Positions 1 to 10,600 of a stretch of DNA of 50,448 nucleotides are shown here, one piece after another. The position numbers were made by a program, and so were the translations under genes. The notes under the pieces are model-generated. The model was not told where the DNA came from. It searched no databases and saw nothing but the letters and a program-made list of their open reading frames with translations. This stretch comes from Fulvivirga imtechensis AK7 (GTDB lineage Bacteria; Bacteroidota; Bacteroidia; Cytophagales; Cyclobacteriaceae), in contig NZ_AMZN01000012.1 of the NCBI RefSeq assembly GCF_000331535.1, positions 1 through 50,448 on the forward strand, in the 5' to 3' direction. Every line of letters begins with the position of its first letter. Within the stretch, counting starts at the first letter, position 1.

Positions 1-67
1 TCCTCTGCTTCCTCTGTGGTTAATGATGGTATAATGTCATTATCACAAAATCAACTGAAAGTTGTTG

Positions 68-103
68 GTTACCTCGGGATGACTGGTCTTTTAAGACAAC
101 TCC
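68..103 (-). repeat. Partial copy of family-2 inverted-repeat element
   Basis: Read on the minus strand, this stretch matches the left end of the full element at 25372-25511. It shows GGAGTTGTCTTAAAAGACC followed by AGTCATCCCGA, against GGAGCTGTCTCAAAAGACC and AGTCATCCCGA in the full copy, with only a few differences over about 36 bases. The other end is not recognisable here and may lie before the window. It sits just downstream of the aldolase stop codon. Confidence 0.6.
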
Positions 104-115
104 AAGTTATTATTA

Positions 116-1189
116 CTAAGCAAGAGTACCAACGTTGTTAAGATCCTCACACGCCTGCTTAAGTCTGGCTTTGAAGGTCTCTTCGCCTTTGCGCAACCAA
201 ACCCGTGGGTCATAATATTTTTTGTTCGGCACATCATCCCCTTCAGGGTTTCCTATCTGACCCTGCAGGTAGCCTTCATTGGTCTGGTAGTAGTGACGAA
301 TGCCATCCCAGAACGCCCACTGAAGGTCAGTGTCGATATTCATTTTGATAACCCCATAAGAAATACCCTCTCTTATTTCTTCGACAGTCGATCCCGAACC
401 ACCATGGAATACAAAATCAACAGGCTTTTCGCCAGTGCCAAATTTTTCCTGGATGTAATCCTGCGAATTTTTCAGAATAACAGGAGTCAGCTTTACGTTG
501 CCTGGTTTGTAAACGCCATGTACATTGCCAAAAGCAGCAGCCACAGTAAATTTATCGCTTACTTTTTTCAGTTCTTCGTAAGCATAAGCCACCTCTTCAG
601 GCTGGGTGTATAGCTTTGAGCTGTCAATCCCAGTGTTATCCACGCCATCTTCTTCGCCACCAGTTACCCCTAGTTCTATTTCAAGGGTCATATCCATTTT
701 GCTCATGCGCTCGAGGTACCTTTTGCAGGTCTCAATGTTTTCTTCCAGTGACTCTTCGGAAAGGTCTATCATGTGTGAGCTGTAGAGCGATTTGCCGTGT
801 ATTTTGTAGAAAGCTTCCCCGGCATCAAGCATGCCATCTATCCAGGGCAATAGCTTTTTGGCAGCGTGGTCAGTGTGGAGAATAACAGTGGCGCCATATT
901 GCTCTGCTAGCTGGTGTATGTGATGTGCTCCTGATACAGCGCCTGCTACAGCAGCCTTCTGGTCTGTGTTGGCCAGACCTTTTCCGGCATAGAAGCTGGC
1001 TCCTCCGTTTGAAAACTGAATGATCACGGGCGATTTCAATTCTGCTGCCGTTTCCAGTACAGCATTAACGGAATTGGTGCCAATAACATTGACCGCTGGC
1101 AGGGCAAACTGCTTTTCTTTAGCATACTGAAACAGTCTCTGTACATCATCTCCGGTAAGAACACCGGCCTTAAATTGTGAAGCTGACAT
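116..1189 (-). CDS. fbaA: Class II fructose-bisphosphate aldolase
   Basis: This zinc-dependent cytosolic enzyme interconverts fructose-1,6-bisphosphate with dihydroxyacetone phosphate and glyceraldehyde-3-phosphate in glycolysis and gluconeogenesis. At 357 residues it has the length of E. coli-type FbaA. Visible family motifs are LHTDHAAK (Asp107 and zinc ligand His108), the acidic ELGVTGGEEDGVD stretch, GNVHGVYKPG with the second metal-ligand histidine, and FHGGSGS, which carries the third ligand and binds phosphate. The start is an ATG. It is transcribed away from accD across a 191-bp divergent intergenic region. No clear terminator was found downstream, only the partial family-2 repeat. 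Nothing is missing from the active site as far as can be read. The symbol follows the long class IIA (FbaA-like) subgroup. Confidence 0.97.
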   Translation of the reverse strand: MSASQFKAGVLTGDDVQRLFQYAKEKQFALPAVNVIGTNSVNAVLETAAELKSPVIIQFSNGGASFYAGKGLANTDQKAAVAGAVSGAHHIHQLAEQYGATVILHTDHAAKKLLPWIDGMLDAGEAFYKIHGKSLYSSHMIDLSEESLEENIETCKRYLERMSKMDMTLEIELGVTGGEEDGVDNTGIDSSKLYTQPEEVAYAYEELKKVSDKFTVAAAFGNVHGVYKPGNVKLTPVILKNSQDYIQEKFGTGEKPVDFVFHGGSGSTVEEIREGISYGVIKMNIDTDLQWAFWDGIRHYYQTNEGYLQGQIGNPEGDDVPNKKYYDPRVWLRKGEETFKARLKQACEDLNNVGTLA

Positions 1190-1281
1190 TTTTTAAATTT
1201 TTGGGTTGAGAATTATTAAGTGATAAAAAGCGGTACAAAGAAACTAAAATAATTAATGGGCTCACATTCTTGAGGGTAATT

Positions 1282-1312
1282 TTTGAAAGCTGCTGTATAC
1301 TATTGATATTTG
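1282..1312 (+). promoter_or_regulatory. Candidate Bacteroidota-type promoter for accD
   Basis: TTTG at 1282-1285 is followed after exactly 19 bases by GATATTTG at 1305-1312. This fits the Bacteroidota housekeeping consensus TTTG-N17-20-TAnnTTTG in all but the first base of the -7 box. It would leave a 5' UTR of roughly 65 nt before the ATG at 1381. Confidence 0.5.
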
Positions 1313-1380
1313 TAAGCAATTTTGTTTAATAATGCTTTGTCAATCATACCACTTTGGTGGATTTAAAAATATAAAATTAT

Positions 1381-2220
1381 ATGAGCTGGTTCAAAAGAAA
1401 AGATAAAGGTATACAAACTCCTACGGCAGCAAAGAAGGAGGCACCTGATGGGCTATGGTACAAAACGCCCAGTGGGAAAATAATCCATACGCGCGAATTG
1501 AAAAACAACGCTTATGTAAGTCCTGAGGATGGATACCATACCCGGATCGGCTCCAAAGAGTACTTTGAAATACTTTTCGATAACAATACTTTTACCGAAC
1601 TCGATCCTGAAATGGAATCGGGCGATCCGCTGAAATTTGCAGATAGCAAACCTTATCCAAAGCGCATAAAAGAATCGCAAAATAAATCTGGTTTGAAAGA
1701 TGCCGTACGTTCGGCTTATGGCAAAATGAACGGATTGGATATCACCATCGCCTGTATGGACTTCAGTTTTATCGGAGGATCCATGGGGTCTGTAGTAGGA
1801 GAGAAGATAGCAAGAGCTATCGATCACTCAATAAAGCACAATATTCCTTTTCTCATGATCTCTAAGTCGGGAGGAGCAAGGATGATGGAAGCGGGACTCT
1901 CTCTGATGCAGATGGCTAAGACATCCGCTAAACTGGCACTATTAAGCGAAGCAAAAATACCTTACATTTCTTTGCTTACTGATCCCACTACTGGTGGAGT
2001 TACGGCTTCTTATGCTATGTTAGGCGATTTTAATATTGCGGAGCCAGGGGCGCTCATCGGCTTTGCCGGACCACGCGTAATTCGTGAAACTATAGGTAAG
2101 GACCTGCCAAAGGGCTTCCAAAGCGCTGAATTTGTGCTTGAGCATGGCTTTCTTGATTTTATCGTAGACCGAAGGAATCTCAAGTCAAGGCTAACTACTT
2201 TGCTGAAAATGTTAAAATAA
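1381..2220 (+). CDS. accD: Acetyl-CoA carboxylase carboxyltransferase subunit beta
   Basis: AccD pairs with AccA to form the carboxyltransferase that moves the carboxyl group from biotin to acetyl-CoA, giving malonyl-CoA for fatty-acid synthesis. The 279 residues align with the family along the length. The N-terminal [11 protein letters not shown] start, the [17 protein letters not shown] stretch and the crotonase-like core ([49 protein letters not shown]) are all present. The odd feature is the N-terminal zinc ribbon. Where the family has two CxxC knuckles (KCPxCK and YVCPECGYH), this protein reads KTPSGK and YVSPEDGYH, so all four cysteines are replaced while the spacing is kept. The only cysteine visible is in IACMDF. 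The gene has its own promoter candidate and no accA neighbour. Confidence 0.96.
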   Translation: MSWFKRKDKGIQTPTAAKKEAPDGLWYKTPSGKIIHTRELKNNAYVSPEDGYHTRIGSKEYFEILFDNNTFTELDPEMESGDPLKFADSKPYPKRIKESQNKSGLKDAVRSAYGKMNGLDITIACMDFSFIGGSMGSVVGEKIARAIDHSIKHNIPFLMISKSGGARMMEAGLSLMQMAKTSAKLALLSEAKIPYISLLTDPTTGGVTASYAMLGDFNIAEPGALIGFAGPRVIRETIGKDLPKGFQSAEFVLEHGFLDFIVDRRNLKSRLTTLLKMLK

Positions 2221-2513
2221 CGTGAGTTCGATCCATAAACTTGATAAGGTTCTACGTTCTTCCCCGAGGCAAGTTCGGGACAAGCAGAATAACGTTAAAA
2301 ACAGAGAGTGTTTGGGCAGGTTTTTCCCTGACTTCACACCTTTAACGGAATCTGCAATGTCGAATTTATGTTATTTCAGGTAGAGGAACACCTTCGGGCG
2401 TCCTTTATCCTTTCAATATCGTTTTCCATCCTTTAGCATGCGCTATTGATGTAACAGAAGTAACCTTTTTTATAAATGGCAGTATTAATAGTACCACCCT
2501 CAATGATACTGCT

Positions 2514-4961
2514 ATGCTACGAAATTACATCAAGATAGCTCTGAGAAATCTGCTAAAGAGTCGTATTTATACTTTCATAAATGTGATAGGACTATCGGTA
2601 GGGATTGCCGGCTTCCTACTGATTGCAATGCACGTGGAAGATGAGTTGTCTTACGACAAGTTTCACACCAAATCGGATCGTGTATACAAGTTTGTGCTGG
2701 AGCGACTTTACCCTGATCATATCACTCGCTATGCTATTACACCACATTCCTTTTCAGAGGTTCTTGTTCGGGATTTTCCTGAAGTAAAGAATGCCGTTCG
2801 CATATTTGGCGGAGGAGGCAACAATGCGGTTATTGTTCGTTATCTGGATGAGTCAGGTGAGGAAAAGGTCTTTGAAGAAACACGTTTCATCGCGGCAGAT
2901 TCTACTTTTTTTGATCTGTTCAGTTTCAAATTGGTTGCGGGAGATACTGAAAATGTCCTTAAGAAGCCTCAAAGCATGGTTATTACTCAAGCCATGGCTA
3001 CCAAATACTTTGGCGATGGGGAGCCGGTAAGCAAAATACTAAAGACGGATTTCGGTGAATTTACTGTTACCGGGGTGGTTGAGAATGTACCTGAAAATTC
3101 ACATATGGAGTTTGACTTCGTCACTTCTATGACGAGTATTCCTTTCATATTCCAGAATGAGAATTTCACTTCCTTTTCCACTCATATTTACCTGGAGCTG
3201 GAATCAGGAGCGCATCCTGGGGCATTGGAGGCCAAATTTCCCAGGATAGTGGAAAGATATGCTGCTCCGCAGATTGAGCAGAATCTAAACACATCATACG
3301 AACAATATGTGGCTGCAGGCAATGGTTATAACTATTCACTTATTTCACTTGAGGACGTGCACCTACATCCTGTTGAGTACCAGAGTGAGTTTAAACCTGG
3401 CGGAGATATCAACGATGTTTATATATTTGTTTCTATTGCTTTGCTCATCCTCATCATTGCATGTATTAACTTCATGAATCTCGCTACGGCAAGATCTACA
3501 GAGCGAGCCAGGGAAGTGGGTATTAGAAAAACCCTGGGATCACCAAGGAAACAATTGATCGGGCAATTTTTGACAGAATCAGTATTACTTTCCCTGTTTG
3601 CCACATTAATTTCTCTCGGCCTGGTGTATCTGGCTCTGCCATATTTCAACATCCTGGCAGAGAAGGGCCTGGAGCTCAACCTGAAGTCATGGTCCGTAGC
3701 ACTTATATTCATTTTTGGTACTGCTGTAGGACTATTGGCAGGTGCTTACCCTGCTTTTGTGCTGTCAGGGTTTAACCCGGTGAGTGTCATGAAAGGAAAG
3801 CTGCAGACCAACAGGACCGGGAACTGGTTAAGAAATGGCCTCGTGGTGTTTCAATTTTCCATTTCCATATTTCTGATAGCGGGAACGCTCATTGTACAGG
3901 AGCAGATGACTTTCATCAAGAATAAGGACCTCGGCTACCAAAAGGAAAGGCTTCTTGTAATAGAGCGGGCAGGTGTACTGGATGCACAGCAGAAGGCTTT
4001 TATGGATGAGTTGAGAAAGTTGCCGGCTGTCGAGGCAGTGGGCGGCTCGGGTACCCTGCCTGTCAACCGGTTTTTTGGGGTACAGTTTATGCCTGCAGGT
4101 GCATCCGAGGTACTTACCGTTAATGCCATGCAGTTGGATGATCATTATATTACGACCATGGGCTTTGAAATTATTCAAGGGCGCGGGTTTTCCGAAGATT
4201 TTAATGACTCCCTATCTGTGGTGATCAACGAGCAGACAGCAGAATTGTTAGATGTTGACCCGGAAGATGTCATTGGTATGAAGCTGACCAATACTATCCC
4301 CGGGGATCCTCCTGTCATACTCGAATTCGAAGTGGTGGGCGTAGTAAAAAGTTTTCACTACATGACCCTGAAAGATATGATCAGTCCATTTGTTTTGATG
4401 AGCAATGAAAATGGCCTTCCCAATGTGCCCTTCATATCAGTTAGGGTGAAAAGTGATCGGCTGCAGGAAGCATTGGCTGCCGTAGAAAGTAAGTGGAGCG
4501 AATTTGCCCCTCAGGAACCTCTTAAGTATAAATTTTTGGACCAGGAATTAAATGAACTTTATAAAACAGAGGCTAATTCAGGAAAGGTTTTTGCTGTTTT
4601 TGCTGCCCTGGCTATCATTATTGCCTGTGTGGGTCTGTTTGGCCTGGCAGCATACATGGCAGGCTTACGCACCAAAGAAATAGGGGTGAGGAAGGTAATG
4701 GGAGCATCAGTAATTGCTATTGTCTTGTTGCTCTCAAAGGATTTTACAAAGCTTATATTCCTGGCATTGGTTATTGCCATTCCTTTGTGTTGGTTTTTCA
4801 TGAGTCGGTGGCTGGAGGGGTTTGCCTATAGAACCACCATTGGAGCTGATACTTTTATAATTGCGGGGTTAGCGGCTGTTTTGATTGCCTGGATTACCGT
4901 TAGCTATCAATCTGTAAAGGCAGCCATAGTAAACCCAGTAAAATCTCTTCGGAACGAGTAA
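2514..4961 (+). CDS. ABC transporter permease, MacB/FtsX type
   Basis: This 815-residue inner-membrane protein has the arrangement of large Bacteroidota MacB-like permeases. A first membrane helix lies near residues 19-40, followed by a periplasmic MacB-PCD-like domain. An FtsX core follows, with helices near 303-323, 350-375, 393-415 and 441-462. A second periplasmic domain precedes a second FtsX core (helices near 689-712, 741-765 and 780-800). Typical motifs flank the cores: RAREVGIRKTLGSPRKQLI and its counterpart KEIGVRKVMGAS. Such permeases work with an ATPase of the LolD/MacB type in export or mechanotransmission, and no ATPase gene is next to it. The ATG start gives a conserved MLRNYIKIALRNLLKSR opening. 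The substrate cannot be inferred. Confidence 0.9.
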   Translation: MLRNYIKIALRNLLKSRIYTFINVIGLSVGIAGFLLIAMHVEDELSYDKFHTKSDRVYKFVLERLYPDHITRYAITPHSFSEVLVRDFPEVKNAVRIFGGGGNNAVIVRYLDESGEEKVFEETRFIAADSTFFDLFSFKLVAGDTENVLKKPQSMVITQAMATKYFGDGEPVSKILKTDFGEFTVTGVVENVPENSHMEFDFVTSMTSIPFIFQNENFTSFSTHIYLELESGAHPGALEAKFPRIVERYAAPQIEQNLNTSYEQYVAAGNGYNYSLISLEDVHLHPVEYQSEFKPGGDINDVYIFVSIALLILIIACINFMNLATARSTERAREVGIRKTLGSPRKQLIGQFLTESVLLSLFATLISLGLVYLALPYFNILAEKGLELNLKSWSVALIFIFGTAVGLLAGAYPAFVLSGFNPVSVMKGKLQTNRTGNWLRNGLVVFQFSISIFLIAGTLIVQEQMTFIKNKDLGYQKERLLVIERAGVLDAQQKAFMDELRKLPAVEAVGGSGTLPVNRFFGVQFMPAGASEVLTVNAMQLDDHYITTMGFEIIQGRGFSEDFNDSLSVVINEQTAELLDVDPEDVIGMKLTNTIPGDPPVILEFEVVGVVKSFHYMTLKDMISPFVLMSNENGLPNVPFISVRVKSDRLQEALAAVESKWSEFAPQEPLKYKFLDQELNELYKTEANSGKVFAVFAALAIIIACVGLFGLAAYMAGLRTKEIGVRKVMGASVIAIVLLLSKDFTKLIFLALVIAIPLCWFFMSRWLEGFAYRTTIGADTFIIAGLAAVLIAWITVSYQSVKAAIVNPVKSLRNE

Positions 4962-5015
4962 AGGGGATTTGAGCACTCAGGATGAAAATATACATGAGCG
5001 CTCCGTTTAAATTTT

Positions 5016-5516
5016 CTAAGGTAGTTTACTCAGTCCAAGCTTTTGCACTATCGTTTTTACAATATCCTCATCGTCAGTATCTGTGAGTGATACTGTGATC
5101 AGGTAGCGATCTTTATAGCCCAATATAAGCTGCGCTTCTTTATCGATCTTATTATAGCTGAACCATCCGGGCATGCCGTCAACCGTAATACTGGAGGCCT
5201 TTTGTTCATCATCTTCATATGACATATTTCCTGCCCAGGCCATCGTGGAGGCCTGGTACATGTTTGAGGCGCCAATGTAGTCTATGATAGCTACAGTCAG
5301 GTATGAGTCACCTTTTGCATATTCTCTGACCGCCGAGGAGTATGACATGTCATTCATATCAAACATATTTCCCATTGGATCACCCTCGGAGGCATACCCC
5401 ATTATCTCTGTTGGGAGATGCTTTTGCAACTCTTTATAATGGAGGGCTTTATTCTGACTTTGGGCTAAAAATACTATGCTCAATTGCAGCGTAAGGTACA
5501 GTAAAGTTCTTTTCAT
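5016..5516 (-). CDS. Exported protein of unknown function
   Basis: I do not recognise a family for this 166-residue protein. It starts with a clear signal peptide (MKRTLLYLTLQLSIVFLAQSQ), so it is probably periplasmic or secreted. The mature part alternates short beta-like stretches with many methionines in one segment (MGNMFDMNDM). It contains DGMPGWFSYNK and ILGYKDRYLITVSLTDTDD, which suggests a small alpha/beta domain that ends in a helix (DIVKTIVQKLGL). It lies convergent to the upstream ABC permease and 72 bp downstream of hemE on the same strand, so it could share the hemE transcript. The ATG start is well placed for the signal peptide. Confidence 0.75.
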   Translation of the reverse strand: MKRTLLYLTLQLSIVFLAQSQNKALHYKELQKHLPTEIMGYASEGDPMGNMFDMNDMSYSSAVREYAKGDSYLTVAIIDYIGASNMYQASTMAWAGNMSYEDDEQKASSITVDGMPGWFSYNKIDKEAQLILGYKDRYLITVSLTDTDDEDIVKTIVQKLGLSKLP

Positions 5517-5588
5517 TGTCTATTTTGTTATTCAGTACAATTTAGCTGTATTTCATGAAAAGTTAGCGTACCTGACATGCAAAAATTT

Positions 5589-6623
5589 TCAATGCATTTC
5601 TGCGCTCTGCTGTTTTACTGAATCTACGAAGAATTTCACCTTTCCCGGGTCTGTATCCGGATACACTCCATGCCCCAGATTGGCAATATGCCTTGTAGGG
5701 CCAAATTGCTCCAACATTGATCTTACTGCATCCTGGATATTCTTTTCTGTGCCATATAGCACGCAAGGATCGAGATTGCCTTGCAAGGTCTTTTCGGGGC
5801 CTGCTAATACTCTTGATTCCTCAATATCCATACACCAGTCAAGGCCTATAGTGTCGCAGTTGATCTGCCCTAATGATTTTCTGGCAAAATAGGCATCTTT
5901 GGCAAAGACTGTCTTCGGTACTTCGCTAATGGCATCGCAAATCTGCCTGATATACCTTAAGCTAAATTCTTCATAATGCACCGGAGGAAGTATACCGGCC
6001 CACGAGTCAAATATCTGGATAAGGTCAGCGCCCGCAGTTATTTGACCCTTTAGGTAGTTAATAGTGCTGTCAGTGATCTTTTGCAGCAGGGTATGTGATA
6101 GCTGTGGGTTGGTATAAAGCATGGCGCGTGCTTTTGAGAAAGTTTTGCTGCCGCTGCCTTCCACCATATAAGCAAAAATGGTCCATGGCGCTCCCGCAAA
6201 ACCGATAAGAGGTACTCTTCCTGCCAATTCCTTTTTAGTGAGTTTGATAGCTTCAATAGTATAATTAATATCTTCTGCCTCAGCTATTCTTAGTCTTTTC
6301 AGATCAGCTTCCGAGCTCACAGTTTCAGGAAAACGCGGCCCTTTCTTTTCAATCATCTCGTAGGGTAATCCCATTGCTTCGGGAATAACCAGTATGTCAG
6401 AAAAAATGATCGCAGCATCTACTCCAAGAATATCAACAGGTTGTATGGTAACCTCTGCTGCCAGCTCAGGAGTTTCTACTAACTCTTTAAAGCCGCTTAG
6501 GGAATTTCTTACCTTTCTGTATTCCGGAAGTATACGGCCCGCCTGTCGCATAAGCCATACGGGAGTGCGCTCTGTTCTTTCACCACGAATAGTACGGAGG
6601 ATGAGGTCATTTTTTAAATGCAT
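5589..6623 (-). CDS. hemE: Uroporphyrinogen decarboxylase
   Basis: HemE removes four acetate carboxyl groups from uroporphyrinogen III to give coproporphyrinogen III in haem biosynthesis, in the cytosol. The family signatures are clear: [15 protein letters not shown] at the start, [10 protein letters not shown] (the first HemE signature), [24 protein letters not shown] and the C-terminal [12 protein letters not shown]. The length of about 344 residues is normal. I chose the ATG at 6623 because it gives the standard N-terminus; the TTG six bases further upstream would add two residues and falls inside the predicted -7 promoter box. The gene is divergent from the SdiA-regulated-like gene, with about 70 bp between them. 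Confidence 0.96.
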   Translation of the reverse strand: MHLKNDLILRTIRGERTERTPVWLMRQAGRILPEYRKVRNSLSGFKELVETPELAAEVTIQPVDILGVDAAIIFSDILVIPEAMGLPYEMIEKKGPRFPETVSSEADLKRLRIAEAEDINYTIEAIKLTKKELAGRVPLIGFAGAPWTIFAYMVEGSGSKTFSKARAMLYTNPQLSHTLLQKITDSTINYLKGQITAGADLIQIFDSWAGILPPVHYEEFSLRYIRQICDAISEVPKTVFAKDAYFARKSLGQINCDTIGLDWCMDIEESRVLAGPEKTLQGNLDPCVLYGTEKNIQDAVRSMLEQFGPTRHIANLGHGVYPDTDPGKVKFFVDSVKQQSAEMH

Positions 6624-6626
6624 GCA

Positions 6627-6657
6627 CAAAGATAAGCGTCCGGGTAAGTAATAAAAA
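6627..6657 (-). promoter_or_regulatory. Candidate hemE promoter placing the start at or near the ATG
   Basis: On the minus strand TATCTTTG (6634-6627) matches the Bacteroidota -7 box TAnnTTTG perfectly. A TTTT stretch (6657-6654) lies 19 bases upstream and is a weak -33 box. The predicted transcription start falls at or within one or two bases of the hemE ATG (6623), which would make a leaderless message. Confidence 0.4.
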
Positions 6658-6694
6658 CGAGGAGAATTTTTTTATAAACTCATTTTAAACAAAT

Positions 6695-7612
6695 TTGTTG
6701 AAACTAATAGTGAGCTTGAAACTACCATTGATCATATCGGCTAATCTTATGGTGTTGGCATTTTTTGTCAGCCATTGTAATAATATTACCGGATCAACCT
6801 TTGACAGCGCATATGTAGATTATGACTATCAACGGACCGGTTATAAGTTTTATGAACCCGCAAAACAAATGGAGCTTCACAATGATCTTGTTGAGATCTC
6901 CGGTCTTGGTGTAGTAGATGATAACACTCTTGCTGCGGTGGAAGATGAAACCGGTCACGTTTATCTCCTAAGCACAGAGGATGGTAGTGTCTTGCGCAAG
7001 ATCAAATTTGGAAAGCAAGGAGACTATGAAGGGGTGGAGCTGATAGGAGATGACGTATACGTATTGAAAAGCAATGGTACGCTTTATTCTTTTAAACTTA
7101 CCCGGCAGGATGAGGTGGAAGCCCGGGAAATTGAAACCGTATTTTCTTCAAAGAATGATTTAGAAGGGCTGGGACATGATGGACAATCTCTACTGATCGC
7201 ATGTAAAGCAAGCGGTAATATTGATGGAAACAAAGTAAAGGGTAAAGCAGTATACCGGTATTATATTCCTGGTAGTAAATTGATCACAAAGGAAGTGGTA
7301 GATATAGAAAAGGATCAACTTTCTGCGTTTGTTAATGACCGCTCATATTTTAATGAAATAAGACAATTTGATCCTTCTGCAATAGCCAAACACCCGATAA
7401 GTAAAGACATCTACATACTTTCTGCGGACCATATTTTAGTAATACTTAGTGCCGACTATCAACTTAAAGAGGTAGTAAAGCTTGATAAGAACATCTATAA
7501 ACAGCCGGAAGGTATCTCTTTTGCTTCTGATGGCACCATGTATATTTCCAATGAGGGTAAGGGTGGGAAAGCAACCCTGGTGAAATTATTATATAACAAT
7601 ATTAAAAAATAA
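6695..7612 (+). CDS. SdiA-regulated-like lipoprotein or exported protein
   Basis: The protein resembles the SdiA-regulated domain family, beta-propeller-like proteins of unknown function exported by many Bacteroidota. Supporting text includes DLVEISGLGVVDDNTLAAVEDETGHVYLL cut into blade-like repeats, GDYEGVELIGDDVYVLKSNGTLY, ENDLEGLGHD-like segments and the C-terminal YKQPEGISFASDGTMYISNEG. The N-terminus is hydrophobic and ends at FVSHC, a possible lipobox-like cysteine. The start is uncertain: the longest frame begins at TTG 6695, but GTG 6710 gives a compact signal peptide, and the first ATG is at 6749 and would cut into it. A perfect 12-bp palindrome AACAAATTTGTT (6688-6699) overlaps the upstream start codons and could be an operator. 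Confidence 0.75.
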   Translation: MLKLIVSLKLPLIISANLMVLAFFVSHCNNITGSTFDSAYVDYDYQRTGYKFYEPAKQMELHNDLVEISGLGVVDDNTLAAVEDETGHVYLLSTEDGSVLRKIKFGKQGDYEGVELIGDDVYVLKSNGTLYSFKLTRQDEVEAREIETVFSSKNDLEGLGHDGQSLLIACKASGNIDGNKVKGKAVYRYYIPGSKLITKEVVDIEKDQLSAFVNDRSYFNEIRQFDPSAIAKHPISKDIYILSADHILVILSADYQLKEVVKLDKNIYKQPEGISFASDGTMYISNEGKGGKATLVKLLYNNIKK

Positions 7613-7651
7613 ATCCTTTTGTTAAACTTGTTTAGCAGCATCTGATTTCTG

Positions 7652-10600
7652 ATGAAATACCTGATCTTTAATGTCTTACTACTTGTTTTTATTGGCCAGG
7701 TGCGGGCTCAGGAACAGCTTGATACCCTCACTTATTCTCTTTTTCTGGTAGGTGATGCGGGTGCTGTTACAGCAGGACAGAAAGGCGTTTTTGATATAAT
7801 TAAAGGCCAGCAAGCCTGGACAAATGTGCCCACCGGACTCCTGTTCCTGGGCGATAATATATATCCTCAGGGAATGCCCCCTTCATATGCACTGGACAGA
7901 CAAATAGCCGAAGCTGCTATTGATGCGCAACTGGCGCTGGCACAGGATCTCAAGGGAACTTTTTACTTTATTCCCGGCAACCACGATTGGGCTCAGGGAA
8001 GGAGCTACGGATGGCAGCACCTGCGTAACCAGGAACAATATATTGAAAACAAGGTAGAAGGGCAGAATGTATTTTTACCTGATGATGGCTGTCCGGGGCC
8101 GGTGGAAGTGGCGCTGAATGAAGAAATTACAGTTATTATTATTGATACCCAGTGGTTTTTGCATGGCTGGAGTAAGCCCTCAGGTCTGAGCGATTGCATT
8201 ACTGCCAACCCGGTTGAGGTGTTGCAAATGATGGACGATATGATCCGGAGAAATAGAAATGCTAATAAAAAAGTAATTGTGGCAACGCATCACCCTATGT
8301 ATTCTTACGGTAATCATGGAGGGTTTAATACACTAAAAGACCACTTCTTTCCACTGACAGAGCTGGCAGAACCACTTTATATACCTCTCCCTGTTATCGG
8401 ATCTATCTATCCCCTTTTCAGAAAAATTTTTGGCAATATTCAGGACATTTCTCACCCAACATACCAGGGCATGCGCAATAGTATGGTCAATATTTTTCGG
8501 AAATACCCCAACCTGATCCATGTTTCAGGGCATGAGCATGCTTTAGAGTACGCCTATGCTGATAGCATACACTATGTTGTGAGCGGATCAGGTTGTAAAA
8601 CAGAATATGTTCGCACAAAGGGATTTGCCGAATACACGGAATCTGCATTTGGATTTGCCAGGCTGGATTTTTATAAAAGCGGGGAGGTAAGAGTACAATA
8701 CTGGCGAACAAAGAATAATGCTCCTGATGGGAAGCTTTCATTTGAGAAATTGCTGATGAAGCAGCCTTTTGAGCCTGCTCTTACTCCCGGAGAGTTTGTA
8801 AGAAAGTATGACCTGAAGGATAGCGTGGTCAGAACGGCTGCAAGCCTGCGCTACGAATCTAAAAGTAAGTTCAAGAAAAAGGTACTCGGAGAAAACTATA
8901 GAAAAGAATGGCGTCAGCAGATCAATGTTCCGGTGTTTGATATTGGAAGAGAGCATGGGGGTCTTCGGATCGTACAACGTGGAGGGGGTATGCAAACTAA
9001 GTCGCTACGGCTGGAGGCAACAAACGGAAAACAATATGTATTACGGTCTATTGAAAAGTATCCTGAAAATGCCGTCCCTGAATTTCTAAGAAAAACCTTT
9101 GCCGTTGATCTGGTGCAGGATCAGATCTCTGCCGCACACCCCTATGGTGCTTTTGTAGTGCCTGAACTGGCCAAAGCGGCTGGTGTTTATCATACTAATC
9201 CCAGGCTGGTGTACATACCGAACGACCCCCGGCTGGGCGACTACCAGGAAACATTTGCCAACACACTGGCCGTGTATGAAGAACGGCCTGATGACGATTG
9301 GTCAGATGCAGATTTTTTTGGTAACTCAGAGAAGATCATCAGTACTATGAAGGTATTAGACAAATTGGCTGATGATAATGACAATGAAGTGGATCAGCAA
9401 TTTGTGCTGAGGTCGAGGTTATTTGACCTGGTTATCGGTGACTGGGACCGACATGATGATCAGTGGCGATGGGCGACTATTGATAAAAAAGGTGAGAAGG
9501 GAAATATCTATCGCCCTATACCTCGCGACAGGGATCAGGTCTTTTTCGTTAATGAAGGTTTTTTGCCAGGTATTGTAAGTCGCAAGTGGGCATTGCCCAA
9601 GCTGGAAGGGTTTGATTATGAAGTACGCTGGACGCCGGGGCTGATGTTCAACGCCAGGTATTTTGACCGGTCTTTTTTAACAGCGCTTTCTAAAGAGGAT
9701 TGGCTATCTGTAGCGGAGCAGTTGCAGGATAGCCTCACGGATGAAAGTATTGAACGGGCGATAAAGCAATGGCCTGATTCGATATACTTGCTCCATGGGG
9801 AAGAGATCATTGCCAAGCTAAAATCAAGAAGGAACCGATTAAAGGAATATGCTCTTGAGCATTATCTTTTTCTGGCTAAGACGGTGGATGTAGTTGGTAG
9901 CGATAAACATGAGCACTTTTCAGTGGAGAGAAGGAAAGACGGTAGTGTTCATGTGGTGGTAAGGAAGATAAAGAAAGATGGTGATCAAAAGCAGGTGATC
10001 TATGACCGCTTGTTTCACGCAGATGAAACGAATGAGATCCGCCTTTACGGCCTGGGCGGGGAGGATGTGTTTGAAATACAGGGTGAGGGTGCCGCAGGAA
10101 TTAAAGTGCGTGTTATTGGAGGCAGAGACCAGGACACAATGATCGATAATTCGAATGTGGCAGGACCGGCCCGGAAGAATATCTTTTATGACACAAAGGA
10201 AGGCAATAGCTTCAATCTTAATACGGAAAGTAAGGATAAAACATCTGACAGCCCACAGGTCAATAATTATGATCGCAGGGCTTTTGAATATAATGTTTTG
10301 ATGCCGCTCGTAACAGGTAACCTCAATCCGGATGACGGGTTGTTTCTTGGGGCCGGATTTATGTACACTACACAAGGCTTCAGAAAGACCCCTTATAAGA
10401 CCAGGCACAAATTGCTGGGCAGCTATGCGATTAAAACCTCATCTTACGACTTCAGGTACAATGGAGACTTCACAGATGTTGCGGGCTCGTGGGACATGCA
10501 CGTGGATATCAATGTTAAGCAACCCAACTTCGTTAATAACTTTTTCGGACTGGGCAACGAGTCAGAGTTTGATCAAAATATTGATGAAACTTTAGGTGTA

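Noticed and set aside
293-613. Open frame on the plus strand opposite the aldolase gene
   Set aside because: It is the antisense shadow of a highly conserved enzyme gene, with no family motifs or promoter of its own. The same applies to other frames opposite the permease, the giant TPR gene and the RHS genes.
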